From: Rhodopirellula halodulae
Lineage (GTDB): Bacteria > Planctomycetota > Planctomycetia > Pirellulales > Pirellulaceae
Assembly: GCF_020966775.1 (NCBI RefSeq)
Contig: NZ_JAJKFV010000030.1
Location: forward strand, 248,001-312,000
Direction: 5' to 3'
DNA length: 64,000 bases
How positions within the stretch are numbered: the stretch's first letter is position 1; every line of letters starts with the position of its first letter. Both the position numbers and the translations under genes were made by a program. Below the pieces are notes generated by a model. The model saw nothing but the letters and a program-made list of their open reading frames with translations. It searched no databases and was not told the DNA's origin. Positions 1 through 10,125 of this stretch are shown here, piece after piece.

Positions 1-3000
1 CTCACTGGTCGCGCTCCCAAGGCCGTCACGACAGCCGACCTGGACGGTGATGGTCAAATCGAACTGATCACGGCGAACCGAGCTAGCCGTGACCTGGCTG
101 TCTTTGTCGGTGACCTCGAGTCCGGATTCACCGCGTCGAGCGTTCGTCTAGATGGAGCCCCGATCGACGTGGAAGCGGGTGACTTGGACGGCGATGGAAA
201 CGTGGATCTTGTGGCACTCGACGATCAGTCCAATGCACTGTGGGTCTTCGCGGGCGATGGAACCACGATCCTGCCTGAGCCAACTGCCATTGCACTTGGT
301 GAAACACCATCCAGACTCACGCTGGCTGACGCGACCGGAGATGGAGTCATCGACGCGATCGTCACGCTGCCAGGTTCGCAGCGCCTCATGATTTTGCCGG
401 GTGATGGAGTTGGTACGTTTGAGGCTCCGCTGTACGTCGACACAGACGCCGCACCCAGCGATGTTGCGGTCGTCGATCTCAATGATGACAGCAATCCTGA
501 CTTGGCGATTGCATTGCCCGACTCAAACGTGCTCAGCATTGTCTACGGACTCGGCAACAACCAGTTTGCGCGGCCACAACAGGTCTCCGTCGGGGAATCG
601 CCCACGCGAGTGACGCTCACCGACGCGGACGAAGACGGACGCATGGATTTGGTCGTCGCGAATTCCGGCGATGGGACCGCCAGTGTTGTCTACAACCGCT
701 TTGATCCCAACGAAGTCTACCGCTACGACAGTGACGCCATCGATCCGGATGGAGATACGATCACGTATTCGATTGAAAACGGTCCCGGTGGTCTGATCAT
801 CAACAGCGAAACAGGCGAACTGTTGTGGGCAGCTTCTCCGGATCAAGTCGGTGTTCATGACGTCACGTTGTCCGCCGATGACGGTCGCGGTGGAGTCGCC
901 ACGCAGAGTTTCAAGATCGAGGTCGAACCAGCGCGTGAAAACGCCGCTCCGATCATCGCATCGATGCCAACGACCGAGATCGGAGCCAACGAGAGTTTCA
1001 CGTACCCGGTTCAAACTCTTGACAATGACAACCATCCCTTGCGATACCGGCTGATTGATGGGCCGGAGAATGCCGCGATCGATCCTGTCACGGGTGAATT
1101 GAATTGGGACGGCCGATCGCAGGGCGAAGCTTTCAATTGGGCTGCGAATGGAATTATCCGAGCCGCCGCATCGCCTTCGCTAAAACCGGAGAGCATCACG
1201 GTCGAAGGGTGGTTCAATCTGACTTTACTCAATCGTTTTAATTACTTGGTGCAGGATCAAGGGATCTACGTCGGCACCCATGAAACCGATCAGTCCATCC
1301 GAGTTGATATCTCTTTCCCAGGGCAAGGACGCTTGGTGCGTTTCTTCGTACCCATCACACCCGAGACGGACCGTTGGTATCACTTGGCGCTTACCTACGA
1401 CGCCGCGACTGGCGAAGCGAAGCTGTTCGTCGATGGTGAGCTAGGAGGTTCGCAAACCATCGATCCTACGCCGCTCGATACAACACCGGGCACCACCGTC
1501 ATTGGATTTCAGAACGGCAGTACTCGCGCCGACATCGACAACTATCGCATCTGGAACCGAGCCCGAACGCAAGCTGAGATCCAGGAGGGCATGACGCGGC
1601 AGTATGCGGACGATCCGGACCTGGTATTGGACTACCGATTTGAAGAGACTGATACGATCGATGTCCAAGATTACTCGATGTACGACAACCGGGGCTATCG
1701 AATCTCGTATGGGTTGACTCCGCAGCCCACTGCAGGATTGGCCGAAACGGGCTCACACGAATTCACGATTTCTGTTGAAGACGGACGCGGCGGTTACGAC
1801 GAGCAAACTTTCACGCTGAATGTTTTGCCTGAACTGCGCGGTTCCATCACCGGGCAGTTGTTCGATGATTTGAATGGTGACGGCGATCGCGACGACGGAA
1901 GTGAATCGGGAGTTGCTGAGGAACCGTGGCTCGAGAATTGGCACTTGTTCATCGACACCAACGGAAATTCGTATCCCGATCCTAACGAGCCGCAAGCGAC
2001 CACCGATGAAAGTGGAAGCTATTCCTTCCTTGGCCTATTGCCAGGCGAATATCCCGTGAAGGTCTCTCCGGTTGCGGGCTACCAGACGCCCACTGAATTC
2101 ACCGCGACGGTCGAATCCGAGACGAAACGCGAACTCGATCCAGCCAGTGTCGAAAACTACGACTTGGCCATTGAAGCCCTTTCACTGAGCCAAATTCGTG
2201 GGCAACTCCAAACCGAAGACGGCGACGCGATCGCTTATTGGAAAGTCTTCGCCGATCTCGACGGCGACGGAACGCGCGGCGATGACGAGCCAATGGCCAC
2301 GTCCGATCGCGATGGCAACTATGCGCTGAGTGGACTGGATGCGGGTACGTACAACATCAAGCCCGACGTGCCGGCCGGTTGGGTCGACTCGGCGGGCCGC
2401 GATGGCTTGGACGTTGTGCTTGCAGCGGACGCGATTGCGACCGACAACGATTTCGTACTCGAACCCACAAACACATCAGTCACGGGCGGCGTGCACTTCG
2501 TCACCATGCCAGCGACCGAGGTGGAGGCTCGCCAAACGTTCCGCTACGCGGCAGTAGCGATGGGAATCAGCGAATCGGCGATCAACTACGATCTGTCGTT
2601 GGCACCGGAAGGCATGACCGTTGATCCGAACACAGGCCTGACCGCTTGGCGACCTGCGATCGATCAAGTCGGCGAGCACTTGGTGGTACTGCGTGCCACT
2701 GACGAGTCAGGCTCGATCTCGCTACACGACTTCTACCTCAACGTCACCGCCCCCAACACGGCGCCGGTGATCGTCGAGCAGCAGTCCTCTGCTGCTCAGC
2801 GTTCAATCGCCTACGTCGATCACGATTACTCCTACTACGTGATCGCCCAAGACGCTGAATCAACCGCACTTACATTCGCACTCGGCACTGCTCCCTCCGG
2901 TGCAACCATTGATCCATCGACGGGACGCATCGATTGGACTCCCGCTGCCGGTGATGTCGGCACCCATAGTTTCACCGTGGAGGTCACTGACGAGGCCGGC

Positions 3001-6000
3001 GCGACCACGTCGGCAACTTGGACGGTCGAGGTCCAAAACACATCGCCTGGCGTATTGCCACTGGATGTCACTTTGCCGCGTTCCACCGCGGCCGTCACGA
3101 CCGATTACTTCAGCCGCATCTCCGCACGAGACGCGATAGGTCGCCCGGTAACGTGGTCACTGACGTCCGGCCCGTCCGGGATGACCGTCGTGTCGGAAGG
3201 AACCATCGAGTGGACGCCATCCAACTCGCAACTGGGTGAGCAATCCGTTGAGCTTGAGGCGACGACTGCCGACGGTGAAACGGAAACGGTGAGCTTCACG
3301 ATCGAAGTCCTCGGTCGACTCCAAAACGCAGTGCCCGTCATCCAATCGCAGCCAAACCTTTCCACCACCATCGGCCAAACCTTCCAGTACGACGTGCAAG
3401 TCGATGATGCGGATGGAGACATCCACGCATTCACGTTGCTCGAAAGCCCGATCGGAATGAGTGTTCATCCGTCGTTGGGTTATATCGTTTGGAATCCTGC
3501 AGCGGATCAACTGGGCGAACACGATGTGTTGCTGCAGGTCAGTGATCCGTCCGGCGCGACCGTCGAGCAGTCCTTCACGCTGACGGTCAGTCGCTTTGGT
3601 GGTCCGCCTCGTATCACCAGCGTGCCGCCGACCGAAGCCTACGTCGGCAGCGGATTTCTGTACTCGGTGCAATCCGTTGATCGGGAAGGCGATCCGCTCA
3701 CCTACTCCTTGCTCACCGCACCCGCCGGCATGACCATCGTCGAGAACACCGGCGAGATTTCTTGGACACCAGCGGCCGGCCAAGTCGGTACGCAAGACGT
3801 CGTCATTCAAGTCAGCGATGGCATCGGCGGCGCGGCAACGCAGGCCTTCGTCGTCAACGTCAACGCGGGTGCCGCCAACTTGCCTCCGGCCATCAACTCC
3901 GTCGCCCCGCGATTCGGTGCGGTAGGAACGGACTTCAACTACACGCTCAGCGCGTCCGATCCGGAAGGAACCACCATCACCTATTCGCTCGGCCAAGGAC
4001 CCGCGGGCATGTCGGTTGACGCTGCGACCGGACAAGTCATCTGGCTTCCAGCCGCTGGCGACGAAGGCAAACACATCGTGACCTTCATTGCCACGGACGC
4101 GGGCGGCGGCACGGCGATTGAGTCCTTTGAGTTGGATGTGCTGGCGCAGAATACGGCTCCGAGTATCACTAGCACGGCTCCAACTGAATCCACGGCAGGT
4201 GCGTTGTTCACCTATCAAGTACTCGCCAGCGACGCCGACCTCGACGCTTTGACGTTTGAACTAACCGAAGCACCTGAAGGCGCGGTGATCGATGGCTTCG
4301 GACGCATCGAATGGCCAACGGAACTCGGCGAAGAGGGCACTTACTCGTTCGAAGTCACCGCTGCCGATCCGCGTGGCGGCGAAGTCATGCAAAGCTTCGA
4401 CCTGGAGCTTGTGGCTGACACCGAAGGCCCCGCAGTGAGCCTGATTGAGCGACCGAACGACGCAAGCCGCAACGTGCAGCCTTGGCAGGGTCCATTCGTT
4501 GTCTACGCGCGGGCCATCGACAATGTCGAAGTCGCTTCGCTGACACTGACCGCTAACGGCCAGGATATTCCACTCGATGCAGCGGGCACGGCCACGTTCA
4601 CGTTTGAAGATTGGACCTTCCAAACCATCAATGCCACCGCCACCGCGATCGACACCAGCGGCAACGTGACGACGAAGTCCATCACCTTCAACTATGACAT
4701 TCCCGAGGGGTGGTCGGGCGTCGGCGGTGATGAAATTCCAACCGCCATCATCACCAACCCAGCCGACGCCGATTCCGTGACCGGGATGGTGTCAATCTCC
4801 GGCACCGCCGCACACGAAGACTTTGACATCTACCGCTTGTCCTATCGCCGAGTCGATGAAACGACGTACACCGAGTTCCACACTAGCCGCACTGCCGTTG
4901 AAAACGGTGAGCTGGGAGTCTGGGACACGAGTCTTCTACTCAATGACGAATACGTGATTCGGTTAGAAGTCGCCACCAGCGAAGGCATCGCCAACGTGGT
5001 CGAGCGCTACGTGGGCTTGGCGGGTGAGTTGAAGCTTGGCAACTTCCAGCTCAGTTTCACCGACATGGTGATCCCGGTGGCTGGCATTCCGATTGAGATC
5101 ACACGCATTTACGACACGCTGCAAGCTGATCGCGAAGGCGACTTCGGGTACGGATGGCGACTCGAGTATCGCAACACGGACTTGCGAGTCGGCTTGCCCA
5201 AGAGCGGTCTCGAAGACATCGGCATTTACAGTGCGTTGCGTCCGGGCGTGAAGGTGTATCTCAATGTTCCCGGGCAAGGCCGCCAAGGCTTCACGTTCAA
5301 TCCCGACATCCGCGTGCTCCCTGGCTGGGGCGGCAACAACCTAGTCCTCGCCCGGCCCAAATTCACTCCTGACCCAGGAGTCACCAGCACCCTCTCCACC
5401 GGCACCAGCGCCTACCTCCACGTCAACGAACTCGGCGAACTCCACGCCCCCGGCCGAATCCCCTACAACCCCGCCTCCCCCGACTTCGGCGGCGCTTATG
5501 TACTCACCACCCGAGAAGGGATTACCTATCGTGTAAACGGCGCTTCGGGCGAACTTGTGAGTGCAACAGACAGAAATGGTCAGTCGATTACGTTCTCAAG
5601 TTCTGGAGTAAGCAGCACGCTATCGGAATCGACGATAGCAATTTCTCGGGATACTCAGGGCAGGATTCGAGCAATAACCGATCCTCTCGGACATTCTGTT
5701 CGATACTCGTACTCCACTCTCGGTGATTTGGTGAGTGTCGAAGATCGCGTGGGGAATTTAACTCGGTTTCACTACGCCGACGAGCAACCTCACTACTTGG
5801 AATCCGTCATCGACCCACTCGGCCGCATGCCTGTTCGAGCGGAGTACGGTGAGGATGGCAGGCTCGAAGAAATGGTGAATCTCAATGGGAGCTCGGTTCG
5901 GGTGCAGTACGACCCCGGCAATTCCCTGGAAGTGATTGAAGATCCCAATGGCAATGAGACGTTTGTTGAGTACAACTCGTTTGGCAAAGTTGTCTCTTTG

Positions 6001-9000
6001 ACGAACGCGCTTGCTGAGCGGCAGAGCTACGTGTATGACGGCAACGGTTTCTTAACCTCCAGCACAAATGCGTTGGGACAACGCTCAACTTTCGCGAACG
6101 ATGCGGATGGTTGGTTGATCTCGGCGACGGATCCACTTGGGGCGACCACTCAGTACTCGCGTGACCAAACTGGCGATATAACTGCAATCGTTTCTCCCTC
6201 CGGGCAAAGTACGACTTTCGAGTATGACACTAGCGGGAATCTATTGGCTGAATCAGGTCTAGATGGATCGTTTGTACGCTATGAATACAATGCGGCAGGC
6301 CACTTGGTTGGAAAGACTGATCAAGCGGGCGTCCGGACTTCGATAAAGCCGAATCAAAGTGGATTGCCTATCGAAACTCGCTATGCGAACGGCGCTGTGG
6401 AACATCGGCGTTACGATGCGAATGGCAACCTAACGGAATCGTCGGTCGAGTTCGAAGGCGTCATCTTGTCATCTACAGTCTACGAGTACGACGACGCTGG
6501 CAAGATGGTCGCAACCGAATTCGCGGACGGCACTAGTGCTTCGTCGGAATACAATGCCATCGGAGAGATTTCAAGTCAGGTAGATCGCTTAGGTCGCGTT
6601 AGCGAACGGCATGAGTCGTCTGACGGGGCCACGATAACAACAGTCTTCGCTGGAGAAACGGTCCAGGAGTCGGTGACGTCAGAAACGCAGACGGTAACAC
6701 AGGTTTACGGGGGCGTGACGCAAACCGTCGAACTGGATGCCCTCGGGCGCCCAAGTGGCGTTGTGCAAGCCAACGTTGAGTCCGAAGTTGGCAGTGCCAT
6801 CTCGATTCAATATGACGCAGTAGGCAGAGTGATCGGGTTGGAAGGAGATCGGAGCAGTCAATCTGTCTACGATGCTGCAGGGCGAGAAATCAATACAACT
6901 GTTGATGGCGTCGTTATTGAGCGAGACTATGACAGCGATGGGCAACTTGCCAGAGAGACAGTCGAGGGACAGACAACGCACTACGAGTACGACGGGGCGG
7001 GCAACGTTACTGAGATTGCGTATTCCTCCGGTTTGATTGAAGGATTCGAATACGATAGTCGCGAAAATCTAATCACCTACCGACAGAATGGCGACGTCAT
7101 CCGCCGGTATCAATACGATGAAATCGGTCGACTTCAGGCTGTGATTGATAGGAATCAGAGTGAGACTACCTACGCCTACGATGGTCTTAGTCGTTTACTT
7201 GAAGTGACTCACAACGGTCGAATGGTTCGTCGATACGGCTATGACTTGGCAGGTAACCGCACGTTGATCGAACGCGAAGACGGCTCCTCTATCGTCCGAG
7301 CTTACGATGAGGCCAATCGTATCACGCAAGAAACGAATCCAGATGGCAGTGTATTAACTTACGGGTACGACGAGTTCGATAGGGTGGTGTCGAGATCTAC
7401 TGACGAAGGCGTCGCGCGGTTCTCGTATGATGAGGCCGGCTATCTGGAAACCTATTCGAACAGTGACACGGACATTACGGTTGCACGTGACGAGCAAGGT
7501 CGCGAGACGCGAATTACCCAAGAGGAAAGGTTCGTCGGATATGAGTACGACCCGAGTGGTCGGCTGCAAATTGTTGAGACGCCTGCGGGAAGGCGTTCGT
7601 ATGAATACGATTCAGCAGGACTGTTATCGGCTGTTACCGACCCTTTTGGCAACAAGACGAGCTACCTTTACGATGCCGAACAGCGAGTCACAGAGGTCAC
7701 GAGACCGGACGGCACGATTGAGAAACTCTCGTATACTCCGGACTCAGATGTACAGTCCGTCGTGCTGCTGCGAGCCGATTCCGAAGTCGAATTTAGCTGG
7801 GAGTATTCCTACGATAGCTTTGGAAGGCTGAGTGCCATCAGCACTTCGGATGGAGCACAACGCACGTTTCACTATTCCGAAGACGGATTTCTAATCGCAG
7901 AGCGAACCCTCGATGCATCCAGCATGCATGAGATTGTTTACGAATACGATTCGTTCGGAAATCGAACTCGTATGGTCGATTCAAACTTGGGGGAAAAGGT
8001 TTACGAATACAATTCGGCTGGCCAGTTGGTTCGCGAGACCTCTGAGGGCGAAGAGGTCCGGTACAGTTACGACGTGAATGGGAATTTGATCTCAAAAAGC
8101 GGCGTGGAAGAAACTGTAACTTATGAGTGGGACGTCTCAGGTCGAATAACGAGCATGACGAAGGTCGATAGCGAAGGCACCAAGTTGACAGAGTATATCT
8201 ACGACGCCTTCGGGAAAAGGACCGCCGTAATACGTGATGGAGTCGCGACCTACACCATTTACGAAACGATAGACGGTGTTGCTCGCTCGCTTGAGGAATT
8301 GAATGAAGAAGGCGAGGTAGTTCGGTCATACACCTATGGCAACGAATTGACTTCGATCTTTGACGCGGAGTCATCGAGCTTCCCCATAATCGGAGGCCGT
8401 GGAGATGCAGTCGCATATTCTGGCGAAGGTGGTTTCAGACTGGCGGCGACAACCGACGCCTTCGGACGAGTTTTGGACCCGGCTGCCAGTGTCGGTGATT
8501 TCGTGATCTATCGTGGTAAATTTTTGGACCAAGACCTCCAGATGTACCCGATGGGTGCAAGAAATTACGACGCGAACTCTGGCCGATTTGTGTCACGCGA
8601 TCCGCTCGAGGGTGAGCCTGGTGAGCCCATTTCGTATGCGTCCTATTCCTACGCCCTCAACGATCCAGTGAACAATGTCGATCCAACTGGCTTGACTTCA
8701 CTTATGGAGCAGCTTGTCACAAACGTTCTCAAAAATCGGCTTTTCCAAGTCGGAGTTGCACAATTCTTAGTCGGTGCTGTGCTGCGTCACAAGTTTGGTT
8801 CAACAACATGGTCAGGCCCCACGTTAAATGTTGAGTCCCAATACACTGGCGATTTTAGCCTCGGCTATTCGCAATTCACGAGTGAGACGCGATTGACCAC
8901 CGATGGGTATCAAACAGCAGACGTTGGGGTCATCACACTTTCGAAGGAAATCTTTGGGAAGGATATTTCGCCTGGAAAGCAAAGGAACAATGCCAAAGCG

Positions 9001-9471
9001 GAGCGTCTCAAGAAGAGAGCCGACAGCATAAAATCGCGGAAGGGTTCGAGTGCTAAACGGCAAAGTTTTAGAGCGAAAAAACAAAGTTTGCTTGCACAAG
9101 TGGAGTCTTTGCAAGGCAATGGATTGTTCGTTTCAAAGATTAGCTTTACGCTGGGGGATGCAGAAGTTTATTCGCCTGGACTATTCGGTCTCTCCTTTGG
9201 AAGTTTCGTCGGGACGTTCACTTCTGCCGGTGCTGGATTCGACGCGTCAGCAGGTAGCGGAAGCGTGAGCGTCGACGCGAGCTATGGTGGATCCGTGGTG
9301 AACTACGGTTTCTCGGCGGGGTATTCCATTCCGGACTCGTCGTACGGATTGTCTGCGGCGTCAAAGCGGGGACAGGGAGTCGCAGACGCGGGCTTCTCAT
9401 TTGGGATTTCAGTTGGTGTTAGCATCCCCTTCGAAATTGGTCGTTACCCGGCTCCAAAACCGAGTGCGTAG
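1..9471 (+). CDS. Giant RHS/YD-repeat surface protein, 5' end outside window
   Basis: The reading frame is open from base 1, so the N-terminus is missing; 3156 residues are visible. Order seen: FG-GAP/VCBS repeats with DxDGDGxxD calcium motifs (residues 1-235), a cadherin/Ig-like domain (240-310), a LamG/concanavalin-like domain (380-575), two SdrD-B-like modules (610-820), about seven putative-Ig (He_PIG-type) domains (830-1470), further Ig-like sequence, an RHS N-terminal segment near 1675-1735, many YD repeats (about 1840-2800), the RHS-associated core ending in DPTGL (about 2830-2898), and a 258-residue tip of unknown fold. RHS proteins are large exported shells that often carry toxic or adhesive tips; here adhesion or contact-dependent action is inference. 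Codon use changes sharply near base 5510, suggesting the RHS part was acquired separately. Confidence 0.9.
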   Translation, partial: LTGRAPKAVTTADLDGDGQIELITANRASRDLAVFVGDLESGFTASSVRLDGAPIDVEAGDLDGDGNVDLVALDDQSNALWVFAGDGTTILPEPTAIALGETPSRLTLADATGDGVIDAIVTLPGSQRLMILPGDGVGTFEAPLYVDTDAAPSDVAVVDLNDDSNPDLAIALPDSNVLSIVYGLGNNQFARPQQVSVGESPTRVTLTDADEDGRMDLVVANSGDGTASVVYNRFDPNEVYRYDSDAIDPDGDTITYSIENGPGGLIINSETGELLWAASPDQVGVHDVTLSADDGRGGVATQSFKIEVEPARENAAPIIASMPTTEIGANESFTYPVQTLDNDNHPLRYRLIDGPENAAIDPVTGELNWDGRSQGEAFNWAANGIIRAAASPSLKPESITVEGWFNLTLLNRFNYLVQDQGIYVGTHETDQSIRVDISFPGQGRLVRFFVPITPETDRWYHLALTYDAATGEAKLFVDGELGGSQTIDPTPLDTTPGTTVIGFQNGSTRADIDNYRIWNRARTQAEIQEGMTRQYADDPDLVLDYRFEETDTIDVQDYSMYDNRGYRISYGLTPQPTAGLAETGSHEFTISVEDGRGGYDEQTFTLNVLPELRGSITGQLFDDLNGDGDRDDGSESGVAEEPWLENWHLFIDTNGNSYPDPNEPQATTDESGSYSFLGLLPGEYPVKVSPVAGYQTPTEFTATVESETKRELDPASVENYDLAIEALSLSQIRGQLQTEDGDAIAYWKVFADLDGDGTRGDDEPMATSDRDGNYALSGLDAGTYNIKPDVPAGWVDSAGRDGLDVVLAADAIATDNDFVLEPTNTSVTGGVHFVTMPATEVEARQTFRYAAVAMGISESAINYDLSLAPEGMTVDPNTGLTAWRPAIDQVGEHLVVLRATDESGSISLHDFYLNVTAPNTAPVIVEQQSSAAQRSIAYVDHDYSYYVIAQDAESTALTFALGTAPSGATIDPSTGRIDWTPAAGDVGTHSFTVEVTDEAGATTSATWTVEVQNTSPGVLPLDVTLPRSTAAVTTDYFSRISARDAIGRPVTWSLTSGPSGMTVVSEGTIEWTPSNSQLGEQSVELEATTADGETETVSFTIEVLGRLQNAVPVIQSQPNLSTTIGQTFQYDVQVDDADGDIHAFTLLESPIGMSVHPSLGYIVWNPAADQLGEHDVLLQVSDPSGATVEQSFTLTVSRFGGPPRITSVPPTEAYVGSGFLYSVQSVDREGDPLTYSLLTAPAGMTIVENTGEISWTPAAGQVGTQDVVIQVSDGIGGAATQAFVVNVNAGAANLPPAINSVAPRFGAVGTDFNYTLSASDPEGTTITYSLGQGPAGMSVDAATGQVIWLPAAGDEGKHIVTFIATDAGGGTAIESFELDVLAQNTAPSITSTAPTESTAGALFTYQVLASDADLDALTFELTEAPEGAVIDGFGRIEWPTELGEEGTYSFEVTAADPRGGEVMQSFDLELVADTEGPAVSLIERPNDASRNVQPWQGPFVVYARAIDNVEVASLTLTANGQDIPLDAAGTATFTFEDWTFQTINATATAIDTSGNVTTKSITFNYDIPEGWSGVGGDEIPTAIITNPADADSVTGMVSISGTAAHEDFDIYRLSYRRVDETTYTEFHTSRTAVENGELGVWDTSLLLNDEYVIRLEVATSEGIANVVERYVGLAGELKLGNFQLSFTDMVIPVAGIPIEITRIYDTLQADREGDFGYGWRLEYRNTDLRVGLPKSGLEDIGIYSALRPGVKVYLNVPGQGRQGFTFNPDIRVLPGWGGNNLVLARPKFTPDPGVTSTLSTGTSAYLHVNELGELHAPGRIPYNPASPDFGGAYVLTTREGITYRVNGASGELVSATDRNGQSITFSSSGVSSTLSESTIAISRDTQGRIRAITDPLGHSVRYSYSTLGDLVSVEDRVGNLTRFHYADEQPHYLESVIDPLGRMPVRAEYGEDGRLEEMVNLNGSSVRVQYDPGNSLEVIEDPNGNETFVEYNSFGKVVSLTNALAERQSYVYDGNGFLTSSTNALGQRSTFANDADGWLISATDPLGATTQYSRDQTGDITAIVSPSGQSTTFEYDTSGNLLAESGLDGSFVRYEYNAAGHLVGKTDQAGVRTSIKPNQSGLPIETRYANGAVEHRRYDANGNLTESSVEFEGVILSSTVYEYDDAGKMVATEFADGTSASSEYNAIGEISSQVDRLGRVSERHESSDGATITTVFAGETVQESVTSETQTVTQVYGGVTQTVELDALGRPSGVVQANVESEVGSAISIQYDAVGRVIGLEGDRSSQSVYDAAGREINTTVDGVVIERDYDSDGQLARETVEGQTTHYEYDGAGNVTEIAYSSGLIEGFEYDSRENLITYRQNGDVIRRYQYDEIGRLQAVIDRNQSETTYAYDGLSRLLEVTHNGRMVRRYGYDLAGNRTLIEREDGSSIVRAYDEANRITQETNPDGSVLTYGYDEFDRVVSRSTDEGVARFSYDEAGYLETYSNSDTDITVARDEQGRETRITQEERFVGYEYDPSGRLQIVETPAGRRSYEYDSAGLLSAVTDPFGNKTSYLYDAEQRVTEVTRPDGTIEKLSYTPDSDVQSVVLLRADSEVEFSWEYSYDSFGRLSAISTSDGAQRTFHYSEDGFLIAERTLDASSMHEIVYEYDSFGNRTRMVDSNLGEKVYEYNSAGQLVRETSEGEEVRYSYDVNGNLISKSGVEETVTYEWDVSGRITSMTKVDSEGTKLTEYIYDAFGKRTAVIRDGVATYTIYETIDGVARSLEELNEEGEVVRSYTYGNELTSIFDAESSSFPIIGGRGDAVAYSGEGGFRLAATTDAFGRVLDPAASVGDFVIYRGKFLDQDLQMYPMGARNYDANSGRFVSRDPLEGEPGEPISYASYSYALNDPVNNVDPTGLTSLMEQLVTNVLKNRLFQVGVAQFLVGAVLRHKFGSTTWSGPTLNVESQYTGDFSLGYSQFTSETRLTTDGYQTADVGVITLSKEIFGKDISPGKQRNNAKAERLKKRADSIKSRKGSSAKRQSFRAKKQSLLAQVESLQGNGLFVSKISFTLGDAEVYSPGLFGLSFGSFVGTFTSAGAGFDASAGSGSVSVDASYGGSVVNYGFSAGYSIPDSSYGLSAASKRGQGVADAGFSFGISVGVSIPFEIGRYPAPKPSA
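8696..9471 (+). other. RHS variable C-terminal tip
   Basis: This is the sequence after the conserved DPTGL end of the RHS core. It contains a short hydrophobic stretch, a Lys/Arg-rich coiled segment (about 8970-9090) and a Gly/Ser/Tyr-rich end with alternating residues that resembles beta-sheet. I recognise no nuclease, deaminase or other toxin motif. No same-strand gene that could be an immunity protein follows within 650 bases. Confidence 0.5.
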
Positions 9472-10125
9472 TTGAACAACTCGAAGTTGTAGGAATTGCA
9501 GAGGCTTGGTGTCATCGGTTGCCAGACCATTTGGCCGGTGAACAAATGGCGTAGGACATCAAGCGGGTACTCTCGTCCGTCTGATTCGTTGCGGATCACG
9601 CCGCCAATCATTGTCAGTCGGTTGGCCGCTCGTTCGCCTGCGGCCATCCCTTTTTTTATAATCCAGTTCTTGCGTCCCGATGTAACTGCCCTCCGGGTGT
9701 AAGAGGGGGCGAGTGATCCCAACGCAGTGGTGCGTTCTGCTGCGGTTGTGGTGGTCGGCGGCCTTGTTTCTACCCTTGTTCGCAAGACGATGGAGACCGG
9801 CGAAGGGAGCATGGATCGCCGTGAAAATGCTCCAGCGTCTTGATGGTTTTCCTTCCGAGTGATTGCCGGTTTTGCGGATCCGAAAGACGGGCGATTGGCT
9901 TTTTCAGCTATTAAACTGCTTTGACCTTGAACGCGCCGGGCATAGGTGGGTGGCAACAGTGGTTCTGCACTTGCGCACCCAATCGCGTCGAGGGCTGAAC
10001 GACATACGTGGTCGCGTCTGCCCACCCATGTCGTCCTGCTTCGCAAATGTTTGCCGGATGGCCAAGTCCCCCATCCATGCCGCGATTCCAGTCCTTCCTT
10101 TCACTTCAACTCGCTTCGACCCAAC
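9472..10125. other. Intergenic region without a supported gene (654 bp)
   Basis: This lies between the RHS gene and the S9 peptidase. A minus-strand open frame (9444-10046) runs through it, but it has no recognisable domain, is antisense to the RHS 3' end, and is rich in Arg, Thr and Pro as chance frames in this composition are. A run of seven T's lies near 9652-9658 without a clear stem. The promoter of the peptidase gene presumably lies here; I could not place it. Confidence 0.4.

Noticed and set aside
3157..4218. 353-residue minus-strand frame antisense to the RHS gene
   Set aside because: Mirror of the Ig-like repeats on the plus strand; Arg/Gly/Asp-rich with no domain.
9444..10046. 200-residue minus-strand open frame after the RHS gene, possibly an immunity gene or an intron-encoded protein
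   Set aside because: No recognisable domain, antisense to the RHS 3' end, Arg/Thr/Pro-rich composition typical of chance frames here.
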